DNA from: Stutzerimonas stutzeri
GTDB taxonomy: Bacteria; Pseudomonadota; Gammaproteobacteria; Pseudomonadales; Pseudomonadaceae
Direction: 5' to 3'
Assembly (NCBI RefSeq): GCF_000590475.1
Contig: NZ_CP007441.1
Location: 3,788,660 to 3,852,659 of the forward strand
DNA: 64,000 nucleotides
Shown: positions 41,706 through 50,687 of the stretch, piece after piece
Layout: each line of letters begins with the position of its first letter
How positions within the stretch are numbered: position 1 is the first letter of the stretch
Notes under the pieces: generated by a model
The model's input: only the letters and a program-made list of their open reading frames with translations
Told to the model about the DNA's origin: nothing
Database searches by the model: none
Position numbers and translations under genes: made by a program

Positions 41706-42137
41706 GTGGAACAGACCCTCGCGACCTGGTTGCTCCCAATTGTCGGCGTGATTGTCGGCATCGCCATTGGTTTTTTGATCGCGCGCAACAACGCGCCGAC
41801 CAGCACACAGCGTCAGGTGGATGAGCTGCAGGAGCGCTTCGATACCTATCAAAGCGAAGTGGTGACTCATTTCAATACGACTGCCAGCCTGCTGCGCAAG
41901 CTGACCAACAGCTATCAGGACATGCAGGATCATCTGTCCGAGGGCGCCGACAAGCTCGCGCTGGACGAACAGACCCGCCAGCGTCTGCTCGCCGCACTGC
42001 ACAGCGAGGAAAGCCACAGCCATCGGGAGCGTCTTACTTCACCGACGTTCACCGAGCCGCCGAAGGATTACGCGCCCAAGGACACCGATGTCCCCGGCAC
42101 GCTCCATGAGAACTTCGGACTGAAAAGCAAGCACTGA
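41706..42137 (+). CDS. zapG: ZapG/YhcB (DUF1043) membrane protein
   Basis: This 143-aa protein has one N-terminal transmembrane helix (LATWLLPIVGVIVGIAIGFLIA), a coiled coil (about 35-95, RQVDELQERFDTYQSEVVTHFNTTASLLRKLTNSYQDM) and a disordered Pro-rich tail. YhcB/ZapG helps coordinate cell division and envelope growth at the inner membrane. The start is GTG at 41706, with AGAGGAAG upstream. It is divergent from the hydrolase gene and close to zapE, another division gene. Confidence 0.88.
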   Translation: MEQTLATWLLPIVGVIVGIAIGFLIARNNAPTSTQRQVDELQERFDTYQSEVVTHFNTTASLLRKLTNSYQDMQDHLSEGADKLALDEQTRQRLLAALHSEESHSHRERLTSPTFTEPPKDYAPKDTDVPGTLHENFGLKSKH

Positions 42138-42176
42138 GTCGGATGGCGGCACCTCGGTGCCGCTTTTGCGCAAGCG

Positions 42177-43025
42177 CTACTGCGTCAGACGCATCGACAG
42201 GTCGACCGCTCGGACATGCTTGGTCAGTGCGCCGATCGAAATATAGTCCACGCCGGTTTCGGCAATCGCGCGCAGCGTCTCATCATCGATTCCCCCCGAC
42301 GCCTCCAACTTCGCTCTCCCTGCCGCAATGCCGACCGCGGTGCGCATGTCTTCCAGACTCAACTCATCGAGCATCACGACATCGACACCTGCATCTAGCG
42401 CCTGCTCCAGTTCATGAAGGCTCTCCACCTCGACCTCTACCGGTTTGCCCGGCGCGATGCGATGAGCAGCTGCAACGGCTTCGGCGATCCCGCCGCAGGC
42501 AGCGATGTGGTTTTCCTTGATCAGGAAGGCGTCGTACAGACCGATTCGATGGTTATGACAGCCACCACAGGTGACAGCGTACTTCTGCGCCAGACGCAAC
42601 CCAGGAATGGTTTTTCGGGTATCGAGCAATTGCACGCCGGTGCCTGCAACAAGATCGGCATAGTGCCGGCAACGGGTTGCAACGCCCGAGAGCGTTTGCA
42701 AAAAGTTCAGCGCCGCGCGCTCGCCGCTGAGTAACGCACGCGCAGGACCTTGGAGGTGAAACAGTACGCGATCGGCCACCACCTGCTCGCCGTCCGCCAC
42801 CTGCCAATGCACCGCAACCCGCGGGTCCAGCTGCCGAAACACCGCATCGACCCAGGCAGTGCCGCTGATAACGGCTGCTTCACGGGTGATGATCGCTGCA
42901 TGGGCGAGTCGCTCGGCCGGAATCAGCTGCGCCGTGATATCGCCGTTACCGACATCTTCGGCCAGCGCTTTGCGCACATTGGTTTCGATCTCAGCGGACA
43001 AGTCCGCAAGGGTGATATTGGTCAC
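42177..43025 (-). CDS. nadC: NadC, quinolinate phosphoribosyltransferase
   Basis: This 282-aa enzyme converts quinolinate and PRPP to nicotinate mononucleotide in de novo NAD synthesis. Typical motifs are LNFLQTLSGVATRCRHYADLV, LLDTRKTIPGLRLAQKYAV (phosphate- and substrate-binding Arg/Lys), GGCHNHRIGLYDAFLIKENHI and a C-terminal LEASGGIDDETLRAIAETGVDYISIGALTK. The length and motifs are complete. It is divergent from the DUF1631 gene across a 332-base spacer, as in P. aeruginosa nadC. Confidence 0.95.
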   Translation of the reverse strand: MTNITLADLSAEIETNVRKALAEDVGNGDITAQLIPAERLAHAAIITREAAVISGTAWVDAVFRQLDPRVAVHWQVADGEQVVADRVLFHLQGPARALLSGERAALNFLQTLSGVATRCRHYADLVAGTGVQLLDTRKTIPGLRLAQKYAVTCGGCHNHRIGLYDAFLIKENHIAACGGIAEAVAAAHRIAPGKPVEVEVESLHELEQALDAGVDVVMLDELSLEDMRTAVGIAAGRAKLEASGGIDDETLRAIAETGVDYISIGALTKHVRAVDLSMRLTQ

Positions 43026-43357
43026 GACGGGCTCCCATGTAATTCGGCGAGAGTATAAAGCTTCGACCGATCATGCAGCACGGCTCGAACAGCGAGGGGG
43101 GTTGCGTCAGGTGTCCTTGCGCTGTTGCATCCTTTTTCCGACCGTCCGTAGGAATTCGGCGAGTATGTGTGAGCTACATCATGTCCAAAACAAATCCGCG
43201 CTAGGCTAATCAACAAGGTGCCTATAATGGGCCCATAAATTGGCGCCACGGAAATGGCGAGCCCTTGCCAAATTTGACAAGCCGTTGCCCCTGCCCTTGA
43301 TCAGCGGCATGCTACACGGTGTTGAGCGTCTGAATCACAGGCGACCGGAGAGTCTCA
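43026..43357. promoter_or_regulatory. Divergent promoter region nadC/DUF1631
   Basis: This 332-base spacer must drive nadC leftward and the DUF1631 gene rightward. On the plus strand a perfect -10 hexamer TATAAT lies at 43223-43228, without a good -35. A TTGACA at 43274-43279 has no matching -10. I see no small gene or structured RNA. Confidence 0.5.
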
Positions 43358-45658
43358 ATGCGAACCGATGCGAAAGTGGTGCACCTGAAGGCCGCCCCTG
43401 AGCAAAAGCCGACCTCGCCGGCAGGTAGACTACCTGTCGCGCTCATCAGCGTGCGCGACAAAGCAGCCCAGCAGCTGCGGCTGGCATTGCAGACGCTGTT
43501 CGATAACGCCGACGACTCACTCTTCGAAATTGCCGATCGCGCTACCAGCAATGCTGAGCAGAATGCGTTCTTCGAAGCCATGCGCGACTTGCGCATGAAG
43601 CGTCGCGGTATCGAGCGCAGCTTCCTGCAACAGGTTTTCGAGTCCTTCGCCAAACTCAATCAGTACGAAATTGGTAAACCGGCACAGTCGGAAGCATCCT
43701 TTGAAAGCCTGGCGCTGGTGCAGAACGACGAACTGGAAGAGTCGGTCGCGATCGATACCATGGTCGCCAAGGTTATAAGCCGCGCCAGTCAGTCGCTCAG
43801 CCACCTCACCACCCGCATTAATGTGCTGGTCAGCAAAAAACTGGACGACAAGAACAACCCGCTCGGCCCCCAACAGCTGTGTGAATATTTTCTCGAGGCC
43901 TGCCGCAGCCTGGGCGTCGAAATCAAGGTCAAGCTGATCATTCTCAAACTGTTCGAACGCTACGTGCTGACGGACCTTGACCAGCTATATGCCGAATCGA
44001 ACCAGACACTGGTGGCAGCGGGCATTTTGCCGGAGCTGCAATCCGCCCAACCGCGCCGCTCGCCTAGTCGTCCAGGCGCATCTGGAAGCAGCGCACCGCG
44101 TTCCGGCACAGGCTTCAGCGAAGCACCTGCATTCAGCGATGACGGTGCTCACGAAGCATTTGGCACTCTGCAGGCCCTGCTTTCAGAGCTGCGTGGAAGC
44201 GCGCTGCCAGCCCGCAACCTTCCCAGCGATGCCGTCCCGATCTCCAGCAACGACCTGATGCGGCTGCTCTCGCACCTTCAGTCACGCGCACCTCAGCAGG
44301 TAGTCGAATACGATCTGCAGGGCCAGCTCGAGCAGCTTTTGCATCGAGTCAGCGCCAAGAGCGGAAAATCACGTGTAGTCGGTGAAGTCGACGAGGACGT
44401 CATAAACCTGGTGTCGATGCTGTTCGAGTTCATACTTGACGATCGCACCCTGCCCGACTCACTCAAAGCGCTGATCGGGCGCCTACAGATCCCGGTGCTG
44501 AAAGTCGCCGTTCTCGACAAGACATTCTTCAGCCGTGGCAGCCATCCGGCCCGCCGCCTGCTCAACGAAATTGCCTCGGCCGCCATGGGCTGGGTCGATC
44601 AGGACGAGTCTCAGCGAGACAGTCTGTACCAGAAGATCGAGCAGGTCGTGTCTCGCCTGCTCAATGACTTCGTCGACGATCCAGCAATCTTTTCCGAATT
44701 GCTTGCCGACTTCCTCGCCTTCACCGGCGATGAGCGCCGTCGCAGCGAACTGCTCGAGCAGCGCACACGGGATGCCGAAGAAGGGCGTGCCAAAGCCGAG
44801 ATGGCGCGCAAAGAGGTTGAGCACGCGCTCAATCAGCGCCTGCTGGGGAAAACGCTTCCCGAGGTCGTGGTCCGATTGCTCCAAGAGGCATGGAGCAAGG
44901 TCCTGCTGTTGACCTGCCTCAAGCACGGCACCCAGTCAGAACAGTGGCAAGCCGCCCTTGCCACTATGGATGATCTGATCTGGAGCGTGACGCCGCACGA
45001 AGACGCCGAAGCTCGCGCGCAACTACTGGAACTTGTGCCGAGCCTGCTGAAAAATCTCCGCGAGGGCTTGGCTAGCGCGGCGTTCGACCCCTTCTCCACC
45101 AGCGACTTCTTCACTCGGCTCGAAGCGTTGCACGTGCAGACACTGCAACAACTCAACCCGCCCATTGAACCGGCTCACGCAATCCCGGCCAACCATACGG
45201 GCGCGAACGACAAGCTCTTCACCGAGCAGAAAATGGAACTGCCTCCCCGCGAAGACCATACCGAGGAAAGCACCGCCTTTCCCCCAATGGTCGAGGTTAA
45301 CGAGGAAATCGTCTTGTTGGCTCCCGGCGAAAGCCGCGAGCAGGAGCCCGAAGTCAATCTGGCCGACAACGACGAAGCATTGACGCAGGTTGACAATCTG
45401 CGAGTCGGCAGCTGGGTCGAATTCCAGGAAGACGAGGATCACAAGCTTCGCTGCAAGCTGGCCGCCGTGATCAAACCCACGGGCAAATACATCTTCGTCA
45501 ACCGCACCGGCATGAAAGTCCTGGAAAAGACCCGTATGGGACTAGCCATCGAATTCCGTCGCAACGCGATACGCCTGCTCAACGATGCCCTGCTCTTCGA
45601 CCGTGCGTTGGAGTCAGTGATTGGCAACCTCCGCAGCCTGAAAAGCAACGGTCGCTAG
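43358..45658 (+). CDS. DUF1631 family protein
   Basis: This 766-aa cytosolic protein belongs to DUF1631, a long helical family found in gammaproteobacteria. It has a helical N-terminal part (about 20-230), a Ser/Pro-rich linker, a second helical domain (about 275-560) and a C-terminal segment (about 680-765, with LRVGSWVEFQEDEDHKLRCKLAAVIKPTGKYIFVNRTGMKVLEKTR) that looks like a PilZ-type beta-barrel. No activity is assigned to the family as far as I know. It is divergent from nadC, as in P. aeruginosa (PA4523/PA4524). Confidence 0.85.
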   Translation: MRTDAKVVHLKAAPEQKPTSPAGRLPVALISVRDKAAQQLRLALQTLFDNADDSLFEIADRATSNAEQNAFFEAMRDLRMKRRGIERSFLQQVFESFAKLNQYEIGKPAQSEASFESLALVQNDELEESVAIDTMVAKVISRASQSLSHLTTRINVLVSKKLDDKNNPLGPQQLCEYFLEACRSLGVEIKVKLIILKLFERYVLTDLDQLYAESNQTLVAAGILPELQSAQPRRSPSRPGASGSSAPRSGTGFSEAPAFSDDGAHEAFGTLQALLSELRGSALPARNLPSDAVPISSNDLMRLLSHLQSRAPQQVVEYDLQGQLEQLLHRVSAKSGKSRVVGEVDEDVINLVSMLFEFILDDRTLPDSLKALIGRLQIPVLKVAVLDKTFFSRGSHPARRLLNEIASAAMGWVDQDESQRDSLYQKIEQVVSRLLNDFVDDPAIFSELLADFLAFTGDERRRSELLEQRTRDAEEGRAKAEMARKEVEHALNQRLLGKTLPEVVVRLLQEAWSKVLLLTCLKHGTQSEQWQAALATMDDLIWSVTPHEDAEARAQLLELVPSLLKNLREGLASAAFDPFSTSDFFTRLEALHVQTLQQLNPPIEPAHAIPANHTGANDKLFTEQKMELPPREDHTEESTAFPPMVEVNEEIVLLAPGESREQEPEVNLADNDEALTQVDNLRVGSWVEFQEDEDHKLRCKLAAVIKPTGKYIFVNRTGMKVLEKTRMGLAIEFRRNAIRLLNDALLFDRALESVIGNLRSLKSNGR

Positions 45659-45822
45659 ACCCGCACGGCATACAGGAAGCAGCCTGTATGCCGTGCCGCT
45701 CCCACCAGCAATCCCGCCCCACATCGCATTGCCACCCCACCGAAGCCCCGGCCGCTCAGCCATCGCGCTTGGCTTTTACCGTCGCACCGTTAGAATGCCT
45801 GCATCCTTCCTTCGAGGTGCGT

Positions 45823-45996
45823 ATGCCCAGCCGCCTGAATCCCGAAGACCAGAAACTTGTTGACCAGTACCTCAATGCGCCGCAGCACCAAGTTGAGCGC
45901 CGGCCCTTTCGGCCATGGCTGCTTCTAGTGCTGGTATTGGTCGTGGTCGTCGGCCTAGGCCTGTTGAGCCGCTTCCTGAGCCACCTGGTGTTATGA
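45823..45996 (+). CDS. DUF3094 small membrane protein
   Basis: This 57-aa protein has a polar start (PSRLNPEDQKLVDQYLNAPQHQVERRPFRPW) and one C-terminal transmembrane helix (LLLVLVLVVVVGLGLLSRFL). It matches DUF3094, a small Pseudomonas family of unknown function that I recall next to ndh (PA4537). ATG at 45823 follows GAGG. It ends 60 bases before ndh on the same strand and may share its transcript. Confidence 0.75.
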   Translation: MPSRLNPEDQKLVDQYLNAPQHQVERRPFRPWLLLVLVLVVVVGLGLLSRFLSHLVL

Positions 45997-46056
45997 GTAA
46001 TTCATCCCTCACCCAGCTGCTCGACCGAATTCCGCAAAGCCTTATGAGTTCATTCC

Positions 46057-47352
46057 ATGACACATCGCATCGTAATCGTCGGCGGCGGCGCCGGCGGCCT
46101 GGAACTTGCCACCCGCCTGGGTAGAACCCTGGGCAAGCGCGGCAAGGCCCGCATCACGCTGATCGACGCCAACCTGACGCACATCTGGAAACCTTTATTG
46201 CATGAGGTGGCCGCCGGCTCGCTGAACTCGTCAGCCGATGAGCTCAACTATGTCGCCCAGGCGAAGTGGAACCACTTCGAGTTCCAGATGGGCCGCATGA
46301 GCGGTCTGGCCCGGGAACGGAAATGCGTACACCTCGCCGCCTCGTTCGACGAACACGGCGTCGAGCTGGTACCGGCTCGCACGCTCAGTTATGACACCCT
46401 GGTGATCGCGGTCGGCAGCACCACCAACGACTTCGGCACCAAGGGCGCCGCCGAGCACTGCATTTTCCTCGACACGCGGGAGCAGGCTGAACGCTTTCAC
46501 CGCCAGTTGCTCAGCCGCTACATGCGCGCGCACGCCAGCGAGGGCTACCACGGCACCATCAACATGGCCATCGTGGGCGCCGGTGCTACCGGCGTCGAGC
46601 TGGCAGCAGAACTGCACCACGCCGCACGCGAACTCGCCGCCTATGGCCTAGGCGGCATCAAGCCGGAAAACGTCCACATCACGCTCATAGAAGCCGGCCC
46701 GCGGGTTCTGCCAGCGCTACCGGAGCGCATCAGCCAGCCGGTGACTCAGACGCTCCTTGACCTGGGCGTGAGCGTACTCACCGACGCCGCAGTCAGCGAG
46801 GTGACGGACGAAGGATTGCACACCACCAATGGCGACTTCGTACCCGCCACGCTGAAGGTATGGGCGGCCGGGATCAGAGCACCGCATTTCCTGCACGAAA
46901 TAGATGGTCTGGAAACCAACCGAATCAATCAGCTGCAGGTGTTGCCAACCCTGCAGACCACTCGAGACGAGAACATATTCGCCTTCGGCGACTGCGCGGC
47001 CTGCCCACAACCGGACAGTGACCGCAACGTACCGCCGCGGGCGCAGGCGGCGCATCAGCAGGCCTCCCTGCTCGCCAAATCGCTCGCTCGACGACTCCAA
47101 GGCGAAAGCCTGCCTAATTATCGTTACCGCGACTACGGCTCCCTGATCTCCCTGTCGAGCTTCTCCGCGGTCGGCAATCTGATGGGCAACCTTACTGGCA
47201 ATGTCATGCTAGAGGGCTGGCTGGCGAGAATGTTCTATGTTTCGTTGTACCGGATGCACCAAATCGCGCTGTATGGAGTCGCTCGTACGGGGCTGATGAT
47301 GATCGGCGACAAGCTCAGCACCAGCACGGTACCCCGCCTCAAGCTGCACTGA
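46057..47352 (+). CDS. ndh: Type II NADH dehydrogenase
   Basis: This 431-aa NDH-2 enzyme oxidises NADH and reduces quinone without pumping protons. The FAD-binding motif is IVIVGGGAGGLELATRLG, the NAD-binding motif is MAIVGAGATGVELAAELHHA (about residue 170), the second FAD motif is NIFAFGDCAACPQ (about 305), and the C-terminal region LARMFYVSLYRMHQIALYG should form the amphipathic membrane anchor. It peripherally binds the inner membrane. It ends before the bidirectional terminator at 47454. Confidence 0.93.
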   Translation: MTHRIVIVGGGAGGLELATRLGRTLGKRGKARITLIDANLTHIWKPLLHEVAAGSLNSSADELNYVAQAKWNHFEFQMGRMSGLARERKCVHLAASFDEHGVELVPARTLSYDTLVIAVGSTTNDFGTKGAAEHCIFLDTREQAERFHRQLLSRYMRAHASEGYHGTINMAIVGAGATGVELAAELHHAARELAAYGLGGIKPENVHITLIEAGPRVLPALPERISQPVTQTLLDLGVSVLTDAAVSEVTDEGLHTTNGDFVPATLKVWAAGIRAPHFLHEIDGLETNRINQLQVLPTLQTTRDENIFAFGDCAACPQPDSDRNVPPRAQAAHQQASLLAKSLARRLQGESLPNYRYRDYGSLISLSSFSAVGNLMGNLTGNVMLEGWLARMFYVSLYRMHQIALYGVARTGLMMIGDKLSTSTVPRLKLH

Positions 47353-47453
47353 CGGATAGCCACGTCGTCGCCTCCCCGTGCAGGGGGCGGCGACGCGCGA
47401 ACCGGAAGCAGGAGACATCAGCAAAGGCTGGCATAAACGACAGGCAATAAAAA

Positions 47454-47482
47454 ACCGGAAGATTCGCTCGGAATCTTCCGGT
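47454..47482. terminator. Bidirectional rho-independent terminator
   Basis: A perfect 12-base stem (ACCGGAAGATTC at 47454-47465 with its complement at 47471-47482) with a five-base loop is flanked by an A-run on the left and TTTCTT on the right. Read on the minus strand it ends in GGTTTTTTATT and would terminate the tRNA operon; on the plus strand it could stop ndh. Confidence 0.85.
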
Positions 47483-47506
47483 TTCTTCAGCCTTGCTCAG
47501 GCAGTT

Positions 47507-47582
47507 TGGTGGGTCGTGTAGGATTCGAACCTACGACCAATTGGTTAAAAGCCAACTGCTCTACCAACTGAGCTAACGACCC
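47507..47582 (-). tRNA. tRNA-Lys (anticodon UUU)
   Basis: The minus strand folds into a standard cloverleaf of 76 bases: GGGTCGT acceptor, GCTCAGTTGGTAGAGC D arm, anticodon loop CTTTTAA (UUU), GGTTCGAATCC T arm, and an encoded CCA end. It is the last of three tRNAs on this strand. Confidence 0.97.
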
Positions 47583-47587
47583 AAAAT

Positions 47588-47664
47588 TGGTCGGGGTAGG
47601 GGGATTCGAACTCCCGACATCCTGCTCCCAAAGCAGGCGCGCTACCGGACTGCGCTATACCCCG
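47588..47664 (-). tRNA. tRNA-Pro (anticodon UGG)
   Basis: The minus strand gives a 77-base cloverleaf with CGGGGTA acceptor, the GCGCAGTCCGGTAGCGC D arm, anticodon loop TTTGGGA (UGG), AGTTCGAATCC T loop and encoded CCA. It lies five bases upstream of tRNA-Lys on the same strand. Confidence 0.97.
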
Positions 47665-47673
47665 ATTGGAAAT

Positions 47674-47749
47674 TGGCTCCGCGACCAGGACTCGAACCTG
47701 GGACCCAATGATTAACAGTCATTTGCTCTACCGACTGAGCTATCGCGGA
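47674..47749 (-). tRNA. tRNA-Asn (anticodon GUU)
   Basis: The minus strand gives a 76-base cloverleaf with TCCGCGA acceptor, GCTCAGTCGGTAGAGC D arm, anticodon loop CTGTTAA (GUU), GGTTCGAGTCC T arm and encoded CCA. It is the first of a tRNA-Asn, tRNA-Pro, tRNA-Lys transcription unit ending at the terminator near 47454. Confidence 0.97.
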
Positions 47750-47932
47750 ACTATCACTTCCAGCTCTTCAAGTGGCTTGCCGTACCGCCTTGCAAACCCC
47801 CTTCAGAGGCGCGCCATTTTACGGTTCTCGACGCGCCTGTCAACAGAAAAAATGCGATTTACTACAATGCGTTGCGAGCGACACCGGAGCGTCGGCAGAG
47901 CCGCCCCGCGCGGACGACTCTGCCAGCCCGAC

Positions 47933-50503
47933 TCAGGCCTTGGCGAAATGTATCTCGTCGCCCTCCACCTTGCCGACAATGGCGAAACCCGGCTCGAAGG
48001 CACCGGACAGTATGTTCTGCGCCAGCGGGTTCTCGATCCAGCGCTGAATGGCCCGTTTCAGAGGCCGCGCACCATAGACCGGGTCGTAGCCCACCGCGAC
48101 CAACTTGTCTAAGGCTTCGTCGCTGAGTTCCAAGCTGAGCTCACGCTCTGCCAGACGCTGCCGCAGACGGCCTAGCTGGATCTGAGCGATGCCCGCAATT
48201 TGCTCACGTGCCAGAGGATCAAATACCACCACCTCATCGATCCGGTTGATGAATTCCGGCCGGAAATGGCTGCTGACCGCGTCCATGACCGCCGCGCGCT
48301 GGGCATCTGGATCCCCCACCAACTCCTGGATCTGGCTCGAACCCAGGTTAGACGTCATCACGATCACAGTGTTGCGGAAGTCCACCGTGCGCCCATGACT
48401 ATCAGTCAGGCGACCGTCTTCGAGCACTTGCAGCAGAATGTTGAACACATCCGAGTGGGCTTTCTCGACCTCGTCCAGCAGCACCACCGAGTAAGGCTTG
48501 CGGCGCACCGCCTCGGTCAGGTATCCGCCCTCCTCGTAGCCCACGTAGCCCGGTGGCGCCCCGATCAGACGCGCCACCGAATGCTTTTCCATGAACTCGG
48601 ACATGTCGATGCGGATCATCGCCTCCTCGGTATCGAAGAGGAACTCTGCCAGCGCCTTGCACAGTTCGGTCTTGCCCACCCCGGTCGGGCCGAGGAACAG
48701 GAAGGAACCGCTGGGGCGATTCGGATCAGCCAGCCCGGCACGCGAACGACGCACCGCATTGGCGACCGAAACGACCGCCTCATGCTGCCCGATCACGCGC
48801 TGATGCAGCAGGTCTTCCATCTTCAACAGCTTCTCGCGCTCGCCCTCGAGCATTTTCGACACTGGAATGCCGGTCCACTTGGACACGACTTCGGCGATTT
48901 CCTCGTCGGTCACCTTGTTGCGCAACAGCTGATTCTCCGTCTTGCCGTGCTGGTCGACCATCTGCAGGCTGCGTTCCAGATCGGGAATGATGCCGTACTG
49001 CAACTCGGCCATACGCGACAGGTCGCCCTTGCGCCGCGCAGCCTCGAGGTCGACCTTGGCCTGCTCGATCTTCTGCTGCATCTGAGCCGAGCCCTGCACT
49101 TCGGCCTTTTCCGACTTCCAGATCTCCTCGAGATCGGCATATTCGCGCTCCAGCTTGACGATCTCCTCGTCGAGCTTGGCCAAGCGCTTCTTGGTCGCCT
49201 CGTCGTCTTCGTTCTTCAGCGCCTCACGTTCGATCTTTAGCTGAATCAGGCGCCTGTCGAGGCGATCGAGCTCCTCCGGCTTGGAGTCAATCTCCATGCG
49301 AATGCGGCTGGCCGCCTCGTCGATCAGATCGATGGCCTTGTCCGGCAGCTGCCGGTCGGTGATGTAGCGATGCGATAGTTTCGCCGCGGCGATGATCGCG
49401 CCGTCGGTGATTGACACGCCGTGGTGCACTTCGTAGCGCTCTTTCAGGCCACGCAGAATGGCGATGGTGTCTTCCTCGCTCGGTTCATCGACCTGCACGC
49501 GCTGGAAACGCCGCTCCAGCGCCGCATCCTTTTCGATGTACTGGCGATACTCATCGAGCGTGGTTGCGCCGACACAATGCAGCTCGCCTCGGGCCAGAGC
49601 CGGCTTGAGCATGTTCCCTGCGTCCATGGCACCTTCGGCCTTGCCGGCACCGACCATGGTGTGCAGCTCGTCGATAAACAGGATGACACGCCCCTCTTGC
49701 TTCGACAGCTCATTGAGGACGGCCTTGAGACGCTCCTCGAACTCGCCACGGAACTTGGCACCGGCGATCAGCGAGCCCATGTCAAGCGCCAACAAGCGCT
49801 TGTCCTTAAGCCCGTCCGGCACTTCACCGTTGACGATGCGCTGGGCCAGCCCCTCGACGATGGCGGTCTTGCCCACGCCGGGCTCACCGATCAGCACGGG
49901 GTTGTTCTTGGTACGCCGCTGCAGCACCTGAATGGTTCGGCGGATTTCATCATCGCGACCGATCACCGGATCGAGCTTGCCGTCCTCTGCGCGCTTGGTC
50001 ATATCAACGGTGTATTTATCCAGCGCCTGCCGCGACTCCTCGGCGTTGGGATCGTTGACTGCATCGCCACCGCGCAGATTGCTGATGGCATTCTCCAGCG
50101 CTTTCTTGCTTACGCCCTGGGCCAGCAAGAGCTTGCCCAGCCGAGTGTTGCTGTCCAACGCGGCGAGCAGCACCAGCTCGCTGGAGATGTACTGGTCGCC
50201 CTTCTGCTGTGCCAGCCGGTCTGCCTGGTTCAACAGGCGCGCCAGATCCTGCGACATGTTCATGTCGCCGGTCGGATTCTGCAGTTTAGGCAGCTGGTCC
50301 AGTTCCTTGGTTAGTGCCTGGCGCAAGCCGTTGATGTCGAAACCCACCTGCATCAACAGCGGCCGGATCGAGCCACCCTGCTGATCGAGCAGCGCCTGCA
50401 TCAAGTGCAACGGTTCGATAGATGGATGGTCGAGGCCGACCGCGATGGATTGGGCGTCGGAGAGCGCAAGTTGCAACTTGCTGGTCAGACGATCGATACG
50501 CAT
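47933..50503 (-). CDS. clpB: ClpB protein disaggregase
   Basis: This 856-aa AAA+ chaperone works with DnaK to rescue aggregated proteins. It has the ClpN domain (1-150), the first ATPase domain with Walker A GEPGVGKTA and VILFIDELHTMVGAG, the long middle coiled coil (about 405-530), and the second ATPase domain with GPTGVGKTELCKALA and the IVMTSNLGS sensor region. The length matches the family. A heat-shock-type promoter is proposed at 50576-50603, and the start at 50503 follows an AAAGGTG. Confidence 0.96.
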   Translation of the reverse strand: MRIDRLTSKLQLALSDAQSIAVGLDHPSIEPLHLMQALLDQQGGSIRPLLMQVGFDINGLRQALTKELDQLPKLQNPTGDMNMSQDLARLLNQADRLAQQKGDQYISSELVLLAALDSNTRLGKLLLAQGVSKKALENAISNLRGGDAVNDPNAEESRQALDKYTVDMTKRAEDGKLDPVIGRDDEIRRTIQVLQRRTKNNPVLIGEPGVGKTAIVEGLAQRIVNGEVPDGLKDKRLLALDMGSLIAGAKFRGEFEERLKAVLNELSKQEGRVILFIDELHTMVGAGKAEGAMDAGNMLKPALARGELHCVGATTLDEYRQYIEKDAALERRFQRVQVDEPSEEDTIAILRGLKERYEVHHGVSITDGAIIAAAKLSHRYITDRQLPDKAIDLIDEAASRIRMEIDSKPEELDRLDRRLIQLKIEREALKNEDDEATKKRLAKLDEEIVKLEREYADLEEIWKSEKAEVQGSAQMQQKIEQAKVDLEAARRKGDLSRMAELQYGIIPDLERSLQMVDQHGKTENQLLRNKVTDEEIAEVVSKWTGIPVSKMLEGEREKLLKMEDLLHQRVIGQHEAVVSVANAVRRSRAGLADPNRPSGSFLFLGPTGVGKTELCKALAEFLFDTEEAMIRIDMSEFMEKHSVARLIGAPPGYVGYEEGGYLTEAVRRKPYSVVLLDEVEKAHSDVFNILLQVLEDGRLTDSHGRTVDFRNTVIVMTSNLGSSQIQELVGDPDAQRAAVMDAVSSHFRPEFINRIDEVVVFDPLAREQIAGIAQIQLGRLRQRLAERELSLELSDEALDKLVAVGYDPVYGARPLKRAIQRWIENPLAQNILSGAFEPGFAIVGKVEGDEIHFAKA

Positions 50504-50575
50504 GTAATCACCTTTCTGGTTAGGCAGGCCGGCGCACTCAATCGCACCTCGGCAAAAGCCTGCGAGATGGAACTT

Positions 50576-50603
50576 AGATAAGGTTGATTATTGGAGATTC
50601 AAG
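50576..50603 (-). promoter_or_regulatory. Candidate sigma-32 promoter of clpB
   Basis: On the minus strand CTTGAA (50598-50603) is an exact -35 of the heat-shock sigma factor, and 14 bases later CCTTATCT (50576-50583) resembles the -10 CCCCATnT. The position is 73 bases upstream of the clpB start, and clpB is a known heat-shock gene. Confidence 0.55.
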
Positions 50604-50687
50604 CCGGATGGCATTGACGCAGGTCATCTCGGGGATTACCACGGTGCTGCCGGCGACCCGGCGGAAAGATCGAGACAGCTTCGACGC

